From: Coriolopsis trogii
Lineage: Eukaryota; Basidiomycota; Agaricomycetes; Polyporales; Polyporaceae
DNA length: 64,000 nucleotides
Direction of reading: 5' to 3'
Assembly: GCA_020543525.1 (NCBI GenBank)
Contig: JAHYIO010000004.1
Coordinates: 744,001-808,000, forward strand
This document shows, piece after piece, positions 22,159 to 33,668 of the stretch. Positions within the stretch are counted from its first letter, which is position 1; every line of letters starts with the position of its first letter. The notes below the pieces were generated by a model, which was not told where the DNA came from, made no database searches, and saw nothing but the letters and a program-made list of their open reading frames with translations. Made by a program: the position numbers and the translations under genes.

Positions 22159-23037
22159 CTAAGTCGCCGCCTTTTCGCTCTGGCTACTTTTCGCCTCCTT
22201 TTCCCGCAGTTCTCTCCGACGCTTGACATCCCAATTGTATACACGCGCAGTGTTCACCTCCATGACCGTGATCTGTTCCCGGAGGAATTCAAGGTCTTCA
22301 ATCACGCTGGCAAGGCTTTTCTGTGCAGAATCGAGCTTCGAACGAAGTAACGATATTGCGGCTGGCAACTTATAAGCCAGCATAACGTTCGCCTATAAGG
22401 TCATGAAACAATGAGGGTTTGTGATGTCACGAGCAGATCGTGTCACACGTACCCCGAGCCATAGGTAGACAGTATCCGTATCCTCCAGCTCTGCTTCGGC
22501 ATAGAGGGTGTCGTTGAGTTCAAAGGTCGTCGTGAGCGGCTTTGAAGGGCCCTCGTCTTCAAGATCGTCCTCTAAGTCATCTTCGTCCTTTCCATTCTTC
22601 CCTTCCTACGCCAACGGAGAATGTGCAACGAGTTGTGGGATCGCGCGAAAACATCACGTACTCGTCGCTCCTGCAGAAACTCGACCATCGACAGCGTCTT
22701 CTTAATATCCGGAATTTTATCCTCCAGCCCCCGCCGTCGTGTCGCCAGGTTCTGATCCATATAGCGGTACTTCCTGTAGGATCCGGACAACACTAGTCAA
22801 CTTCGGCACTCTATAGTTTGGAACCCGCGTAGACGCACGCGAGGGCTGCCTGGAACTCTCTCAATGCAGCCTCTGGGTTTGGGTCAGCTCCAAGAAACTC
22901 CGCGACATCTGCCTAGAATGCCAACGCGTTAGATTCGGTCCTAGTACGAGTGCGATGCCTGTAGTACAGACGATGAAGGGCGCCTTTGGAATGCCTCTCG
23001 GGTTTCGTTCCTGCGTCTCGGTGGACAGTTTCGACAT
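22159..23037 (-). CDS. PAC10: Prefoldin subunit 3
   Basis: Five exons on the minus strand, 23037-22972, 22912-22839, 22773-22662, 22605-22453 and 22392-22159, give 212 aa with correct phases. The first donor is GTCTGT; the others are ordinary. Prefoldin is the cytosolic hexameric co-chaperone that delivers nascent actin and tubulin to the CCT chaperonin; subunit 3 (yeast Pac10/Gim2, human VBP1) is one of its two alpha-class subunits. The sequence shows the family pattern: an N-terminal coiled-coil helix (YRYMDQNLATRRRGLEDKIP), the central beta hairpins (FELNDTLYAEAEL, DTVYLWLGANVMLAY) and a C-terminal coiled coil ending in the diagnostic NTARVYNWDVKRRR. A short acidic insert (DEDDLEDDLEDEG) follows the first helix. 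The gene is divergent from MRD1, with 256 bases between start codons. Confidence 0.93.
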
Positions 23038-23293
23038 AACTTCTCGCTGATTGTATTCCGTCTGATGGAAGTGAAACGGCCAGATATGACAGAAAATGAA
23101 GGTGTGAAGCAGGGACTCGCGAGTCTTACTTGCCGTGCCTTCGAAACTCAAAGTCCAGAAGATAGACGCCAGTGACTGTTTCAAGCGCCGCTTCAACGAG
23201 GGCAATATATGGGCCAATTTTTCTCCCCTGCCGACATCCATCCCGTTCACCCCTCTGGCCTCTGGGCTCTACAATCGACATTCATTCCTTATC
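23038..23293. promoter_or_regulatory. Shared divergent promoter of prefoldin 3 and MRD1
   Basis: Only 256 bases separate the two divergent start codons, so both promoters and both 5' leaders must fit here. I see no clear TATA box and did not define factor sites. Co-regulation of a cytosolic chaperone and a pre-rRNA processing factor would be natural for growth genes, but that is inference. Confidence 0.5.
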
Positions 23294-26111
23294 ATGTCTC
23301 GTTTGATCGTGAAGAACCTCCCTGCTTATTTGACTCAGGAGCGGCTACGAAAGCACTTCGAGTCGTCTGAGGGACCTGGAGGTACCCTCACTGACGTCAA
23401 GTTAGTTCTAAAACCTGACGGCTCCTCGAGACGGTTTGGCTTCATCGGCTACAAGTCGCCGGAAGAGGCGGAACGTGCGAGGAAATGGTTCAACAAGTCG
23501 TTCGTCGATTCGTCGCGCATACTTGTCGACGTCGTAGACGTAAGTTTTCTTCCTAACACAATACCCTTCCCCTAATGATGCCTATCAAGGGAGCGAAAGA
23601 CGCACCTCCTCCTCGTCCAAATAAACGACCAAGATTGGGCCCCTCCCCTACCGAAGTAGAGGACACGAACAAGAGCTCCACAACTTCGAAGAAGTCCAAG
23701 GGCGACAAGCAGGATACGTCAAAGAAGGGTGCAGTAGACCTTCAAGACGAATTTATCCAGGTAATGCAGCCTCGCACCAAGAAAGGCCCTTCATGGAAGG
23801 ACGACGACCCTGCAGTACCTGTAGTGGGTTCATCGCAACTAGCAGATGGCCGAAAGAAGACGAAGAAACAGAAGAAGGAAGCCTCACCATCACCTGAGCT
23901 TCGCCAGCAGGATGGGCAGGAGTCTGCGGCTGAGCCCGTCTCGGATATGGACTGGCTCAGGCGGCATACGAAAGCGGCCTTAGACGAGCCCAAACATATA
24001 GAGAAGTCTTACGAGCAGTCTGAAGACGACGAGTCGACAAGTGACAGCGGTGCGGATGAGACAGCGGTAAGTCTTGTGCTCTTCGGTCGCTTTGTGTCTT
24101 GACGAAATCGCGTAGGACGTTTCATCATCGCCACTCGATTCTGTGAAAGCTACCATACTACAAACGTCGCGCCTCTTCCTTCGCAATCTTGCCTTCACCT
24201 GTACAGAAGACGAATTGCGTGAGCTCTTTGCAGCACATGGAGACGTTTCTCAAGTAAGTATTCCATCATCTTATCTTCGTGAGGTACGGCCGGCGGGGAC
24301 CGTGAACCTCGGTGTGGAGACGGTCATTAGGATGATAAACCTGAATAGGGACATCAGACTCGTTCGCGAGGGTGCTGATTGTTTCGGGAAATTGATAGTA
24401 GAAAATTTCTGAATTCGTCTCGTCTCTTTTTCGATTTATGTACACTCTGTTACGAGGTGCTGACGATGCGTCGTTTTTAGGTGCATCTTGTGGTCGACTC
24501 CAATACCAAGCAGTCGAAAGGTTTGGCGTACGTCACCTTCTCCAAGCCGGAAAACGCGTTGGATGCCTTTGAAGCGTTGGACAAGACTTCCTTCCAAGGC
24601 AGGTTACTCCATATACTGCCTGCCGTCGATAGGAGGGGTAAGATTGAGGACGGTGATGGAGATGGTAAAAAGAAGTCGGTGAAGCAGGAACGGGATGCGA
24701 AGCGGAAAGCGGTAGCAGGGAAAGAGTTCAATTGGGCTATGTTGTATATGAATGTACGTACAGGATTCGTGAATATATTTTTGATGCTATGACTTACTGT
24801 AGTCTCGCAGAGTGATGCGGTCGTATCCTCCATCGCAGATCGTATGAACGTGTCGAAGGCCGATATCCTCAATCCGGAGTCCGATAACGCTGCGGTGAAG
24901 CTCGCGTTGGCGGAAACTCACGTCATACAGGAGACGAAGTCGTTCCTCGAGCAGCATGGTGTCGATCTATCCGCGCTCGACACTGCAGGGCAGCGTAGGC
25001 CCTCACGCTCAGATCGCATCATTCTTGTCAAAAACATACCGTACGGAACGTCCGCCGCAGACGTACGCGCCCTATTCGAACCTCACGGCGAGCTCCGCCG
25101 TGTGCTTGTCCCCCCTGCAGGGACTCTGGCTGTAGTGGAGTTCGTCCACGCAGACGAAGGTCGCAAGGCCTTCCGTGCAGTGGCATACCGCCGCTTGGGC
25201 AACTCGATCGTTTATTTGGAGAAGGGTCCCGAGGGTATGTTCCTCACCGACGAGCCCCTCACAACCGCGACGGCCGACAGCACGGAACCCGTCACCGCGA
25301 CAGGCGTGGCGCCGATCGCAGTCCCCGAAAGCGCTCTGGAAGCATCTGCGCCTGATGAGCCTCCACTGAGCGCGGGCACGACCCTGTTCGTCAAGAACTT
25401 GTCGTTCAGCACCACTCCGGAGAAGCTCACGCAGGTTGTACGGCACCTGCCGGAGTTCGCCTTTGCACGCATCCAGATGAAACCGGACCCTGCTCGCCCT
25501 GGATCGCGTCTCAGCATGGGTTATGGATTCGTCGGCTTTCGCACGCCGGACGGTGCGCGTCGTGGCTTGAGAAGTATGGACGGTCTCGTCCTGGACGGCC
25601 ACAAGCTCGTGGTGAAGTGGGCTGGGCGCGGAGCAGAAGACGCCGAGAGCGCGGATAAGGAGAAGGTCAAGGCGCGGACGACGAAGATGATCGTCAAGAA
25701 CGTGCCGTTCGAGGCGACGAAGAAGGATATCCGGGAACTCTTCGGGTGAGCTGTGCTATGCTCTCCTCGTGCATGTTGACATGGTACTGATTCGTATGAC
25801 CGCTACACAGGGCTCATGCACAGCTCAAGTCTGTCCGTCTCCCTCGCAAATTCGACCATCGTACCCGTGGGTTTGCCTTTTTGGAATTCACTACGCGTCA
25901 CGAGGCGGAGCGCGCGTATGCTACGCTCAGGCATACGCATCTACTTGGGCGGCATTTGGTGCTCGAGTGGGCGGAGGAAGGTGAGGCGGACGTCGAGAAG
26001 TTGCGGGAGAAGGCAGGAGTGAGCTACGGGGGTGCACGTGGCGCAGAGATGCCTGGTCGGAAGAGAAAACTCGAGCTTGGTGATGGTGATGTAGAGGATG
26101 AGGACATGTAA
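23294..26111 (+). CDS. MRD1: MRD1, five-RRM pre-rRNA processing protein
   Basis: Six exons, 23294-23539, 23590-24066, 24116-24253, 24481-24753, 24811-25745 and 25811-26111, join in phase to 789 aa, the usual size for Mrd1 (human RBM19). Mrd1 acts in the nucleolus in the small-subunit processome, binding pre-rRNA for early cleavages leading to 18S rRNA. Five RRMs are visible by their RNP2 strands: LIVKNLPAYL (about residue 4), LFLRNLAFTC (about 259), IILVKNIPYG (about 448), LFVKNLSFST (about 570) and MIVKNVPFEA (about 670). Matching RNP1 strands include RRFGFIGY, GLAYVTF, MGYGFVGF and RGFAFLEF. RRM3 has an atypical RNP1 (TLAVVEF), as is usual in this family. A basic/acidic linker separates RRM1 from RRM2. 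Intron 4 (24254-24480) is unusually long at 227 bases. Confidence 0.95.
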
Positions 26112-26503
26112 CCGCTCTCGTCGTCGCTGTGTTGGCAGAGCGCCGTGGTGCTAATCAGCCGCTCCCGGTCGTTGGTGAAGCAGCGGTCAGTGCCCGCATG
26201 TTAAATTGATGCTTTGGAGTTCTGCCGCTCACACTGTGTTTGTTTCTATCATTATGAAGGATTGAAGGCTCGCTGCGAGGAATGCGCGCTGACTCGACCC
26301 TCCGCCATCAGGCGCGAGTCGGGACCGACAAGGCCGTCCTATTTCCACAAAAGGACTATCAGCTGTACCGTGAGACAACTAACTCGATCATGTGACATAA
26401 AACGCGTCTTTGGCGATCACGATTCACGTCTCTCTGTTCTTGACCATCATCATCACTACGCCGCTCGACGTCCTCCTGCATCCCTCGTCGGCGGCGATCC
26501 ACG
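26112..26503. other. Intergenic between MRD1 and the SNF2-RING gene
   Basis: A 392-base spacer between head-to-tail genes. It holds the MRD1 3' end and the promoter of the helicase gene. Nothing else recognised. Confidence 0.55.
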
Positions 26504-29500
26504 ATGTTTTCGGAGGAGAGCGATCATCTTGACAACCTCCGTTTGGAGATCAATCGAGCAGAACCACGCTTGGCACCGGCGAGGCTTCTAGCACTTCTTC
26601 GTGAGCGGACAGGTTTCTCAGGCGCTAAGGACAGCAAGAGCAGAGTCAAGGACACAGACAAGCACAGCGCGAATGATGCGAAGACCTCTACTAAGAAGAG
26701 AAGTCGTGACGATAATGGCGAGAAGAGTTCGCGAAAGCGCACGAGGGTCACCCTCGAGGATGCCATCTCTATCTCCGACACGGAAGAAGGGCGCCTATTC
26801 CACGCGTACCAGCGAGTATTCCGTATACGTTACACCACCTCGACTTCCACGAATCAACCCTGTGTATACGAAAACGAAGCTGCGTCTTTGGGCTGGGTTA
26901 GGGACGAACAAGCGCTGCAAGACTGGCTTGCCGCCTATACGTCCGATGTCGCTCAGAACGAGACCATAGATCTTGGTATAGTGGCCGTCGATAGGTTTTC
27001 ATACACCTCCGCCCATGTCCTGGATCCTGCCGATGAAACTCATACTCTCATTACCCTGCCCGCTTTGCGATCTACGTTCCATAGCGATGATTACGACGTC
27101 AAGGAGAGGACACGTCCTCTCCGCGATCTTCTCCAAGCCTTCCAAGTGCTGGTTAGTGGCGGGCGCGCCAAAATCGGCCTACACCTATTCCTCGTTCCAA
27201 CCTCACATCCGACCCCGGAAGAGTTGCCTTTCACGTTACATGTCAGGGTCGACTGCTCAATAGTATGTCCGACGATTTTCGAACCTATTGTCGATATCGG
27301 CAAGTCAGCACGCGACACTGCTCGGACAGGCGAGATTCAAGAAGCTCAACGCCGTGTCATACTCCAGCTGTTCCCCCCTCAGTCGCCCCCGCCTTCTTCG
27401 TACCACGGCAATACCGATATTCCTTTCTTGTTTTCCATTTTGAGACCGGCACCGCCTCTACCCTCCCCTCAGGCATATGACGCGCTTCAGCCTGAGGCCT
27501 TGTTGCCGACGCTACTCCCGTTCCAGCGTCGCAGTGTGGGCTGGATGCTTGGGAGAGAGGGCAAAGTGGTCACGACCTCTGGGGACATAGTCCGAAAGTC
27601 GGATATTGACCTCCACGCACAACCATTACCTCTCTTCTGGGAGCAGCTCTCCGTGTCGACAGAGGAGACATGGTATATCAACCGTCTACGTGGTCTCATC
27701 TCTGCCACTCGTCCAGATGGCGCAGACGATGACCTGGACGACGATACCCTTGGTGGCATTGTGGCCGAAGAGCCCGGTTTGGGCAAGACCTTGGAGTGTA
27801 TCTCGACCATCATGATGAATCCCTCACCTGAACGTTCTCCAGACAAGAAGCATTGGGACGCAGAGGCTAAGATAGACGTAAGGGAGATCAAGGTGTGTCG
27901 ATACTTCATGAAGTTGATCGCTCAAGACTCACTGTGTTTGCAGACTACTCTCATCGTTACACCACCCTCGTTAGCACCTCAGTGGGCGGATGAGCTCGCT
28001 GCGCATGCTCCCAGTCTGAGGGTGCTAATATATGAGGGCTGGCAGAAGGTTCCAGTTCCGATCTCGGAGAAAGACGTTGCTGAGGAGCGAGAGAGGCGGA
28101 AGAGGCAGCGGACGAACGCTTCGACGTCAAAGAAGCGAAAGGGTAAGAAGCCAGCAACCAGTACGAAGTCCAAATCACAAGGGAAACGTGGAGTCGGCGA
28201 TGAAGACATGGATATCGACACTGTGACTGAAGACGAGAGGAACGAAGACGATGAAGAAGACGAGGTCGTTGACTGGTGTACATACGTGAATACATTCGAC
28301 GTGTGTATCACGACGTATAACGTCCTTCAGCAAGACCTCGGGGTCGCACGGCCGCCTCCGACGCGTCCACGTCGCGCCTTTGTGCAATACAGCAACGTCC
28401 ATCGTTCGCGCTCGCCGCTGGTTATGTGCGAGTGGTATCGAATCATCATGGACGAGGTACAGATGGTTGGCGGTGGAAAAACAGAGTGAGTTGTATGTCT
28501 CTTTCGTACTCATTGTGCCTGATCTTGCGTTCGCAGAGAGATGGTGTCGCTCATTCCGAGGCTGTCGTCTTTCGCCGTTTCAGGGACTCCTGCGCGATCT
28601 CAAGTGGCTGACTTGATTCATGTCCTTCGTTTCCTACGCGTGAGCCCGGTTACGGACGTCCCTCGCGCTTGGGTTCGTCTTCAGCTGCCTGGATATGTTC
28701 ACGAGTTCACTGAGCTATTCCGGAGATATACTGTCAGGTCGGTGATGTCCTCAGCCCTCTCTTGCGCGCACTAAGCGTTTCTGTAGAACAATGAAGGAAG
28801 CTGTCAAAGACGAGCTGACCATTCCGCCGCAGACTCGGTACCTCGTTCCTATTGAGCTTGGACGAGTCGAACGTCATGTTCGTATCCTGATCATTGTATG
28901 TTCAGTACTTGACGCTAAGATTCCGCAACAGGTGTATGATCAAACACTTGACGCCGCCCTTCTGGATCTCGGCCTCGACGCTCGTGGCGTTGCTGCCACA
29001 GAGAATTGGGAGGTCGACGTCGCCAAGCTGAGATACTGGCTTCGGCGACTGCGTGGACTGTGTACGCACCCGCAAGTCGGCCAGCTTGCGGTCAATGCGG
29101 TGGACAAACTGCACAAACCTGGTGTCCTCAAGAGTATGGCGGAAGTTTTGGAGGTGTGTGTCGGATATATACGTTGTGGATGAGGAGTCTCACCCCCTGC
29201 ATAGACGATGCGTGAGCAGAACTGGCGCAACTACATCGAGGAGCGCAAAAACAAGATTGCAATGACGACAACGTTGGCACAGCTCATCCAGCAAGACGAT
29301 CGCAACAAAAATCGCTATCGTCAAGCACTCGATCTCCTTGTACAAGGCGAGGAAGAGGCCAACAACCTGATCGCGGACATCAATGACGCTCTTGCGGAGC
29401 ATGCAAAGGAAGGAGAGCGATTGAAGACCGAGGCAGCCCAGTTACGTGCATTTCGTCGACCGGGTTCCGATTCAGGGCCAAGCAATGAGGCGCAAGGGAA

Positions 29501-32443
29501 CGGCAAAGGCAAAGGTACGGCACGCGAGCAGAGCGACTCCCCTGAGCTCGACCTCGAAGACGAAGAGGGAATCCCTCGCACACCCGCGGGCGATGCTCAC
29601 CGGACGAAAGGACAGTCTTTGCAGTTGCGCTTGCGTGAGGCCCGCATCGTGCTGCATAAGATCAAGTTCTTGCAGGGAGACGTCTATCACATCCTTGGCA
29701 AGTCGTATGAAGAGTCGGAGAACGAGGCGTATGCTTCTGCAGAAGACCTCCGACGCATGCTGTTGAAAGGTGTGGGTGGCGTCGAGGTACTGAGAGCGAG
29801 ACTGAGCTTGTTGGCGCAGGGACGGAAGAGGCTGCGCAGAAGGCTATGACTTACCTTGACCACGACCCCGTCATAAGAAAGCTAAAAGAGGCTGATTTGT
29901 ACGTGAAGAAGGGATATCTTGGCAAGGGCGGCATCAAGAGTTGGCAGCTAGTAAGACTTTTCCGTTCGTGTCGTACGGCCATTACTAACGCATATCACAG
30001 ATGGAGGAGGGTGATGAACTCATTGACGGTCTTCTGAACGAGCAGTCGCGCCTGCTCTGGCAGTGGCGGCAGAAGCTCATTGAGCTACTCACACAGCCGC
30101 TCGGCTCTGGTGGTGAAGACGCAGACGGACAGGAATACAACCGGAGCCTCGAAACGCAGGGTGAAGCTGAAGCGTATCTTCAAGCATACGCGGCGCTGCT
30201 TGCAGACCGTCGCGAGACACTCACCTCAGAGCGCACCCTCCTGGCAGCCCACGACGTGCGTGAAATCAAGGCGCGAAAGACGAAGGCTGCGCGGAGAGCT
30301 CAAGCAGCGGAACGCGGAGACGTTGAGATCGATGACCTCGATCTTGCTAAGCTGGATGACCAGGAGGTGCTCCCAGAACACCAGGTGATGTCGAAGGGCC
30401 TGCATGACGAGCGTAAGGCGTTGCTCGAAAACTTTGATCCTGGACGAGCTGTCAAGAGTATCATGGTCGATCTCAACACTGTCGCGATCTCCATCACCAA
30501 GAAGGATGACCCAGAGAAAGTCATTGCGCAGGGGGCTGTTGCAAAGCTCAGGACCCTTATCAACGAGCAAAGTTTGTTCTGCTTAATTGCGCGTCATACA
30601 GCCCTGAGTACTAATCGAGTCCCCAGCCAAACTGATCGACCGTCTTCAAAACGACCTCGCTCATCTTCGCAAGGCGTTCAACGAACGTATCTCGTAGGCG
30701 TCTTTCAACTACTTCTATTATACAGATTCGCTTACCGAGGCCTATGCTCAGGTACTTCCGTCAGCTACAAGAGATCTCCGACACTGTCGCTGAGGCGGAG
30801 TGGGATGGGTCGCTTGAAGACACCATGCAGGACATGCGTCAGCAGATTGCAGATTCGGAGACCAAAATCAACGCTGCCCGCGCTCGTCAGCGGTACATGG
30901 ACAATCTCAGCAAGTCACACGAGGAAGGTACTTTGGACGAAGACGACAAGACTTGTATATTATGCAAGTGCGACTTCATTCGCGGCTACATCACTCACTG
31001 GTGAGTCCTTCGCCGCCTCCTCGCCTCCCTGAATATAGCGTGTATCCTGACCTCTCTGCCCAGTGCTCACGTGTACTGCGAGGTACGTGTTCGGTTTTGT
31101 CCTCACCTCATGGCTTCTCACGAGTCTGCCAGGACTGTATGAAAGCCTGGGTTGCGAAACCGGAAGGCAAAGCCTGCCCTGTGTGCCGAGTGCCGATCAA
31201 TCCCGACCAATTGCAGCGGTTCACTATCGACAACAAGCCTGATGTACCCGCGAAACCGCCTCCAAAGATCCTGGGGAACAATGAGGTTATGCCACAGTCG
31301 AGTCGCAAGATCGAATACAACCTCATTCCCTCGCATATTCTCCAAGACATCCAGGCGATGGAGTCGTTAGGCAGCTACGGCAGCAAGATCGAAACGTTGG
31401 TACGGCATCTCTTGTATCTGCAAGTCACGGATCCAGGGGCGAAGAGCATTGTCTTCTCAGCATGGGCGGACTCTTTGTTCAGTACGTCATCATTTCTTGG
31501 GTCTTTGGGCTCGGCGTTGATCCGCCTTGTAGTCATCCAGCACGCGTTGAATGCAAACGGTATGTTGTTCTACGTAGATAGATGGTTTGCCACGATGTCT
31601 AACCTCGTTCTCCCAGGGATCTCCTGCCTGCGAATCGACCAGAATACTGGACGGCAGAACGCCGCCAAGAAGTTCCGAACCGACCCAAGCATCAGCGTGT
31701 TACTCTTGCATGGGTACAGTTGCCGTCTTATATCCGATTCTGTGGGTATGGTGCTGACTATGTTACAGCGAACGTGAGAACGCAGGGCTGAACGTCACCT
31801 GCGCGTCGAGAGTTTTTCTTGTAGAGAGTGTGGTTCACCATGCGTTCGAAGTTCAAGGTACGCCTCGTCTGGCCCGTTCGCCTGGAGTTATATTCAGATT
31901 GCGCTTTCACAGCCATTGCGCGCATTGATCGTATGGGGCAGACGCGCCCCACGGAAGGTACGTATTCAGGTACGGCTGTGGGTGTCGCACATACTCATGT
32001 GGTTTGCGATTAGTATACTGCTACTATGCCGAAGACTCCGTCGAGAGGAATATTCTCGACCTCGCGGCCAAGCAGGGGCTGTCGCTCTACACCCGCGAGA
32101 ACGCTGCAGGTCACCTGAACGTGACGCCGTTCGCGGCCGACTCGGACAAGACTCAGGTGGACGCGCCGAGCAAGAAAGTGCAGAAAGGCGACTTCGTCTA
32201 CAAGTGAGTTGCTGTGAACAGTCTCTATGTCGCTGGACTGTCGCTAAGTCGGCCTCGGACTATAGGACGGAGGATATGCTAGCTATCTTCTTCCCACATA
32301 TGTTTGAAGATATAGAATTCCTAATACCTCCAGAGGAGCTCACGCAAGATACCAGCGCGAAAGAATCAGCTCCACCGGATCGTATGGCGACTCGGAGAGC
32401 CGTGCAGGAGAATGCTGTGGCCGGGCCTTCTCGATTGCGATGA
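26504..32443 (+). CDS. IRC20: SHPRH/Irc20-type SNF2 helicase with embedded RING finger
   Basis: Eighteen exons join in perfect phase to 1673 aa; the first is 26504-27892, the last 32266-32443. The SNF2 ATPase begins about residue 340 (LPFQRRSVGWMLGREG), with motif I as GGIVAEEPGLGKTLE (about 418-431), motif Ia TTLIVTPPSLAPQW, a long basic/acidic insert, and motif II as DEVQMV in place of DEAH. A coiled, charged region follows. A C3HC4 RING at about 1328-1370 (CILC, HCAHVYCEDC, CPVC) precedes the helicase C-terminal half (KSIVFSAWADSLF, LRIDQNTG, ARIDRMGQTR). RING between the helicase halves and PGLGKT/DE-QM are marks of the SHPRH/Irc20 group, nuclear ubiquitin ligases linked to replication-damage tolerance and recombination control. 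Microexons of 19 (31064-31082) and 27 bases (31533-31559) are used. Confidence 0.9.
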
Positions 32444-32745
32444 GGACATATATATACTGCTTTACTCTCGACTTGAAAATTTGTGCTCGTGCTACTTTGT
32501 GGATGTAGATGATATGTATCTCTTTACCTACATTTTCCATTTCCTGCCCACAAGAGATCAGACGTACTGTTGAGACTCGAGAGGTGGTTGGCGATTGGTT
32601 GAGTTAGAACCCTTGCTTCCAGCTCATCGGTCCGGGCCTTGCCGGACGTAGCGGGTATGACGCATGCGTAGGCCAGCTTTGCCTCTACCACCACCATCTC
32701 TTTTGCGTCACCTCAATCTCGATTTGTCCGATAACTTGCTTCACA
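32444..32745. other. Intergenic between SNF2-RING and Fmp46-like genes
   Basis: A spacer of 302 bases between head-to-tail genes, holding a terminator/3' UTR and a promoter. No gene or RNA seen. Confidence 0.55.
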
Positions 32746-33316
32746 ATGTTCAAGGCTTTTACTCGCAGCATTGTAAGTTCTCGTAGACTCTTATTCTGAG
32801 ACGAAACTTAGTGATTGCCTCGAAATACCCATAGCCCGAGATATCCATATTGTATGTCCCTATGTTGCGTTCTGGCGTTGGCCTGTTTATCTAAACTCCA
32901 GATACAGCCATAGTCCGTCGTCTCCTGCATCTACAAATGCTCTGCGCCTACTGCGCTCGGCTGTGTCTGCTCCATATCCACCTTCGAAACCATCTGCTCC
33001 GCCACTGAAATTCAACCTTGAAGTGATCGAGAACAAACCACCCACGCCCGACCAGCTCCGGACGATTCTGTCATACCTGCCATCAAGCGGTGCTGCTCAG
33101 GAACCTTCTCCTGACACACTGATATCCGCCCACCCGACAGTCGATAGTCGTCCAACAACCATGGAAGGTCTTGCCAAGCTGGCAACTCAGAACCCGAACG
33201 CGCTGAAGTGGCCTATCGTCGTGGACTGGCATAATGGAAAGGCGGCTGTGGGTGACGTGGCAGCGGTGAAGGATCTGTTAGAGGAGCTCAGGAAGAAGAG
33301 GGATGGCGAGGCATAG
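32746..33316 (+). CDS. FMP46: Fmp46-like (DUF1687) mitochondrial thioredoxin-fold protein
   Basis: Three exons, 32746-32772, 32835-32851 (a 17-base microexon) and 32902-33316, give 152 aa. The joined N-terminus MFKAFTRSIPEISILYSH matches the Fmp46 pattern of a short basic leader followed by a beta strand (yeast has RTISLF here). PTPDQLRTILSYLP corresponds to the family's PTWDQLQYM element, and WPIVVDWHNGKAAVGD to its VDW-N-K-VG element, followed by a final amphipathic helix. In yeast the product is a mitochondrial protein of unknown role, called a putative redox protein because of its thioredoxin-like fold. The basic first residues suit mitochondrial import. I find no cysteine anywhere in the deduced protein, which argues against thiol redox chemistry here. 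Confidence 0.78.
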
Positions 33317-33668
33317 GTACGATGTCCTCCACTCTCCCTGGTCACAAGGCTGCATACGATTGTCTCGTCTGCATGTCATGGCATCTTCTGCAAATCAATG
33401 TACTATTAGCAAGTCAAGCATCAGTACAGAGCAGAACACGAACGGAGATCCCGACATGTCTGACGTGGGCCATCGTCCCAGCGAACTCTGCCCACTCAGT
33501 TTGAAATCTCTCATCCTTCAGCCGCTGAGATTGACACTATCCACCTAAAGCCCTTGATGGGGGAGTTTCAATCATGTCCAGGCAACCGTCATATGTACGC
33601 GCTCGCGCCGATCAGGATACAAATAAACATGTGCATCGACGAGATCATCTCCCATTGAACCTGCAGAT
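33317..33668. other. Intergenic
   Basis: About 350 bases between the Fmp46-like stop and the first DUF6533 gene. No supported frame. Confidence 0.5.

Noticed and set aside
30694..30751. An extra exon DSLTEAYAQ in the SNF2-RING gene
   Set aside because: Using it breaks the frame downstream. Removing 30694-30751 as one intron gives NERISYFRQLQEISD, which fits the family and closes phase.
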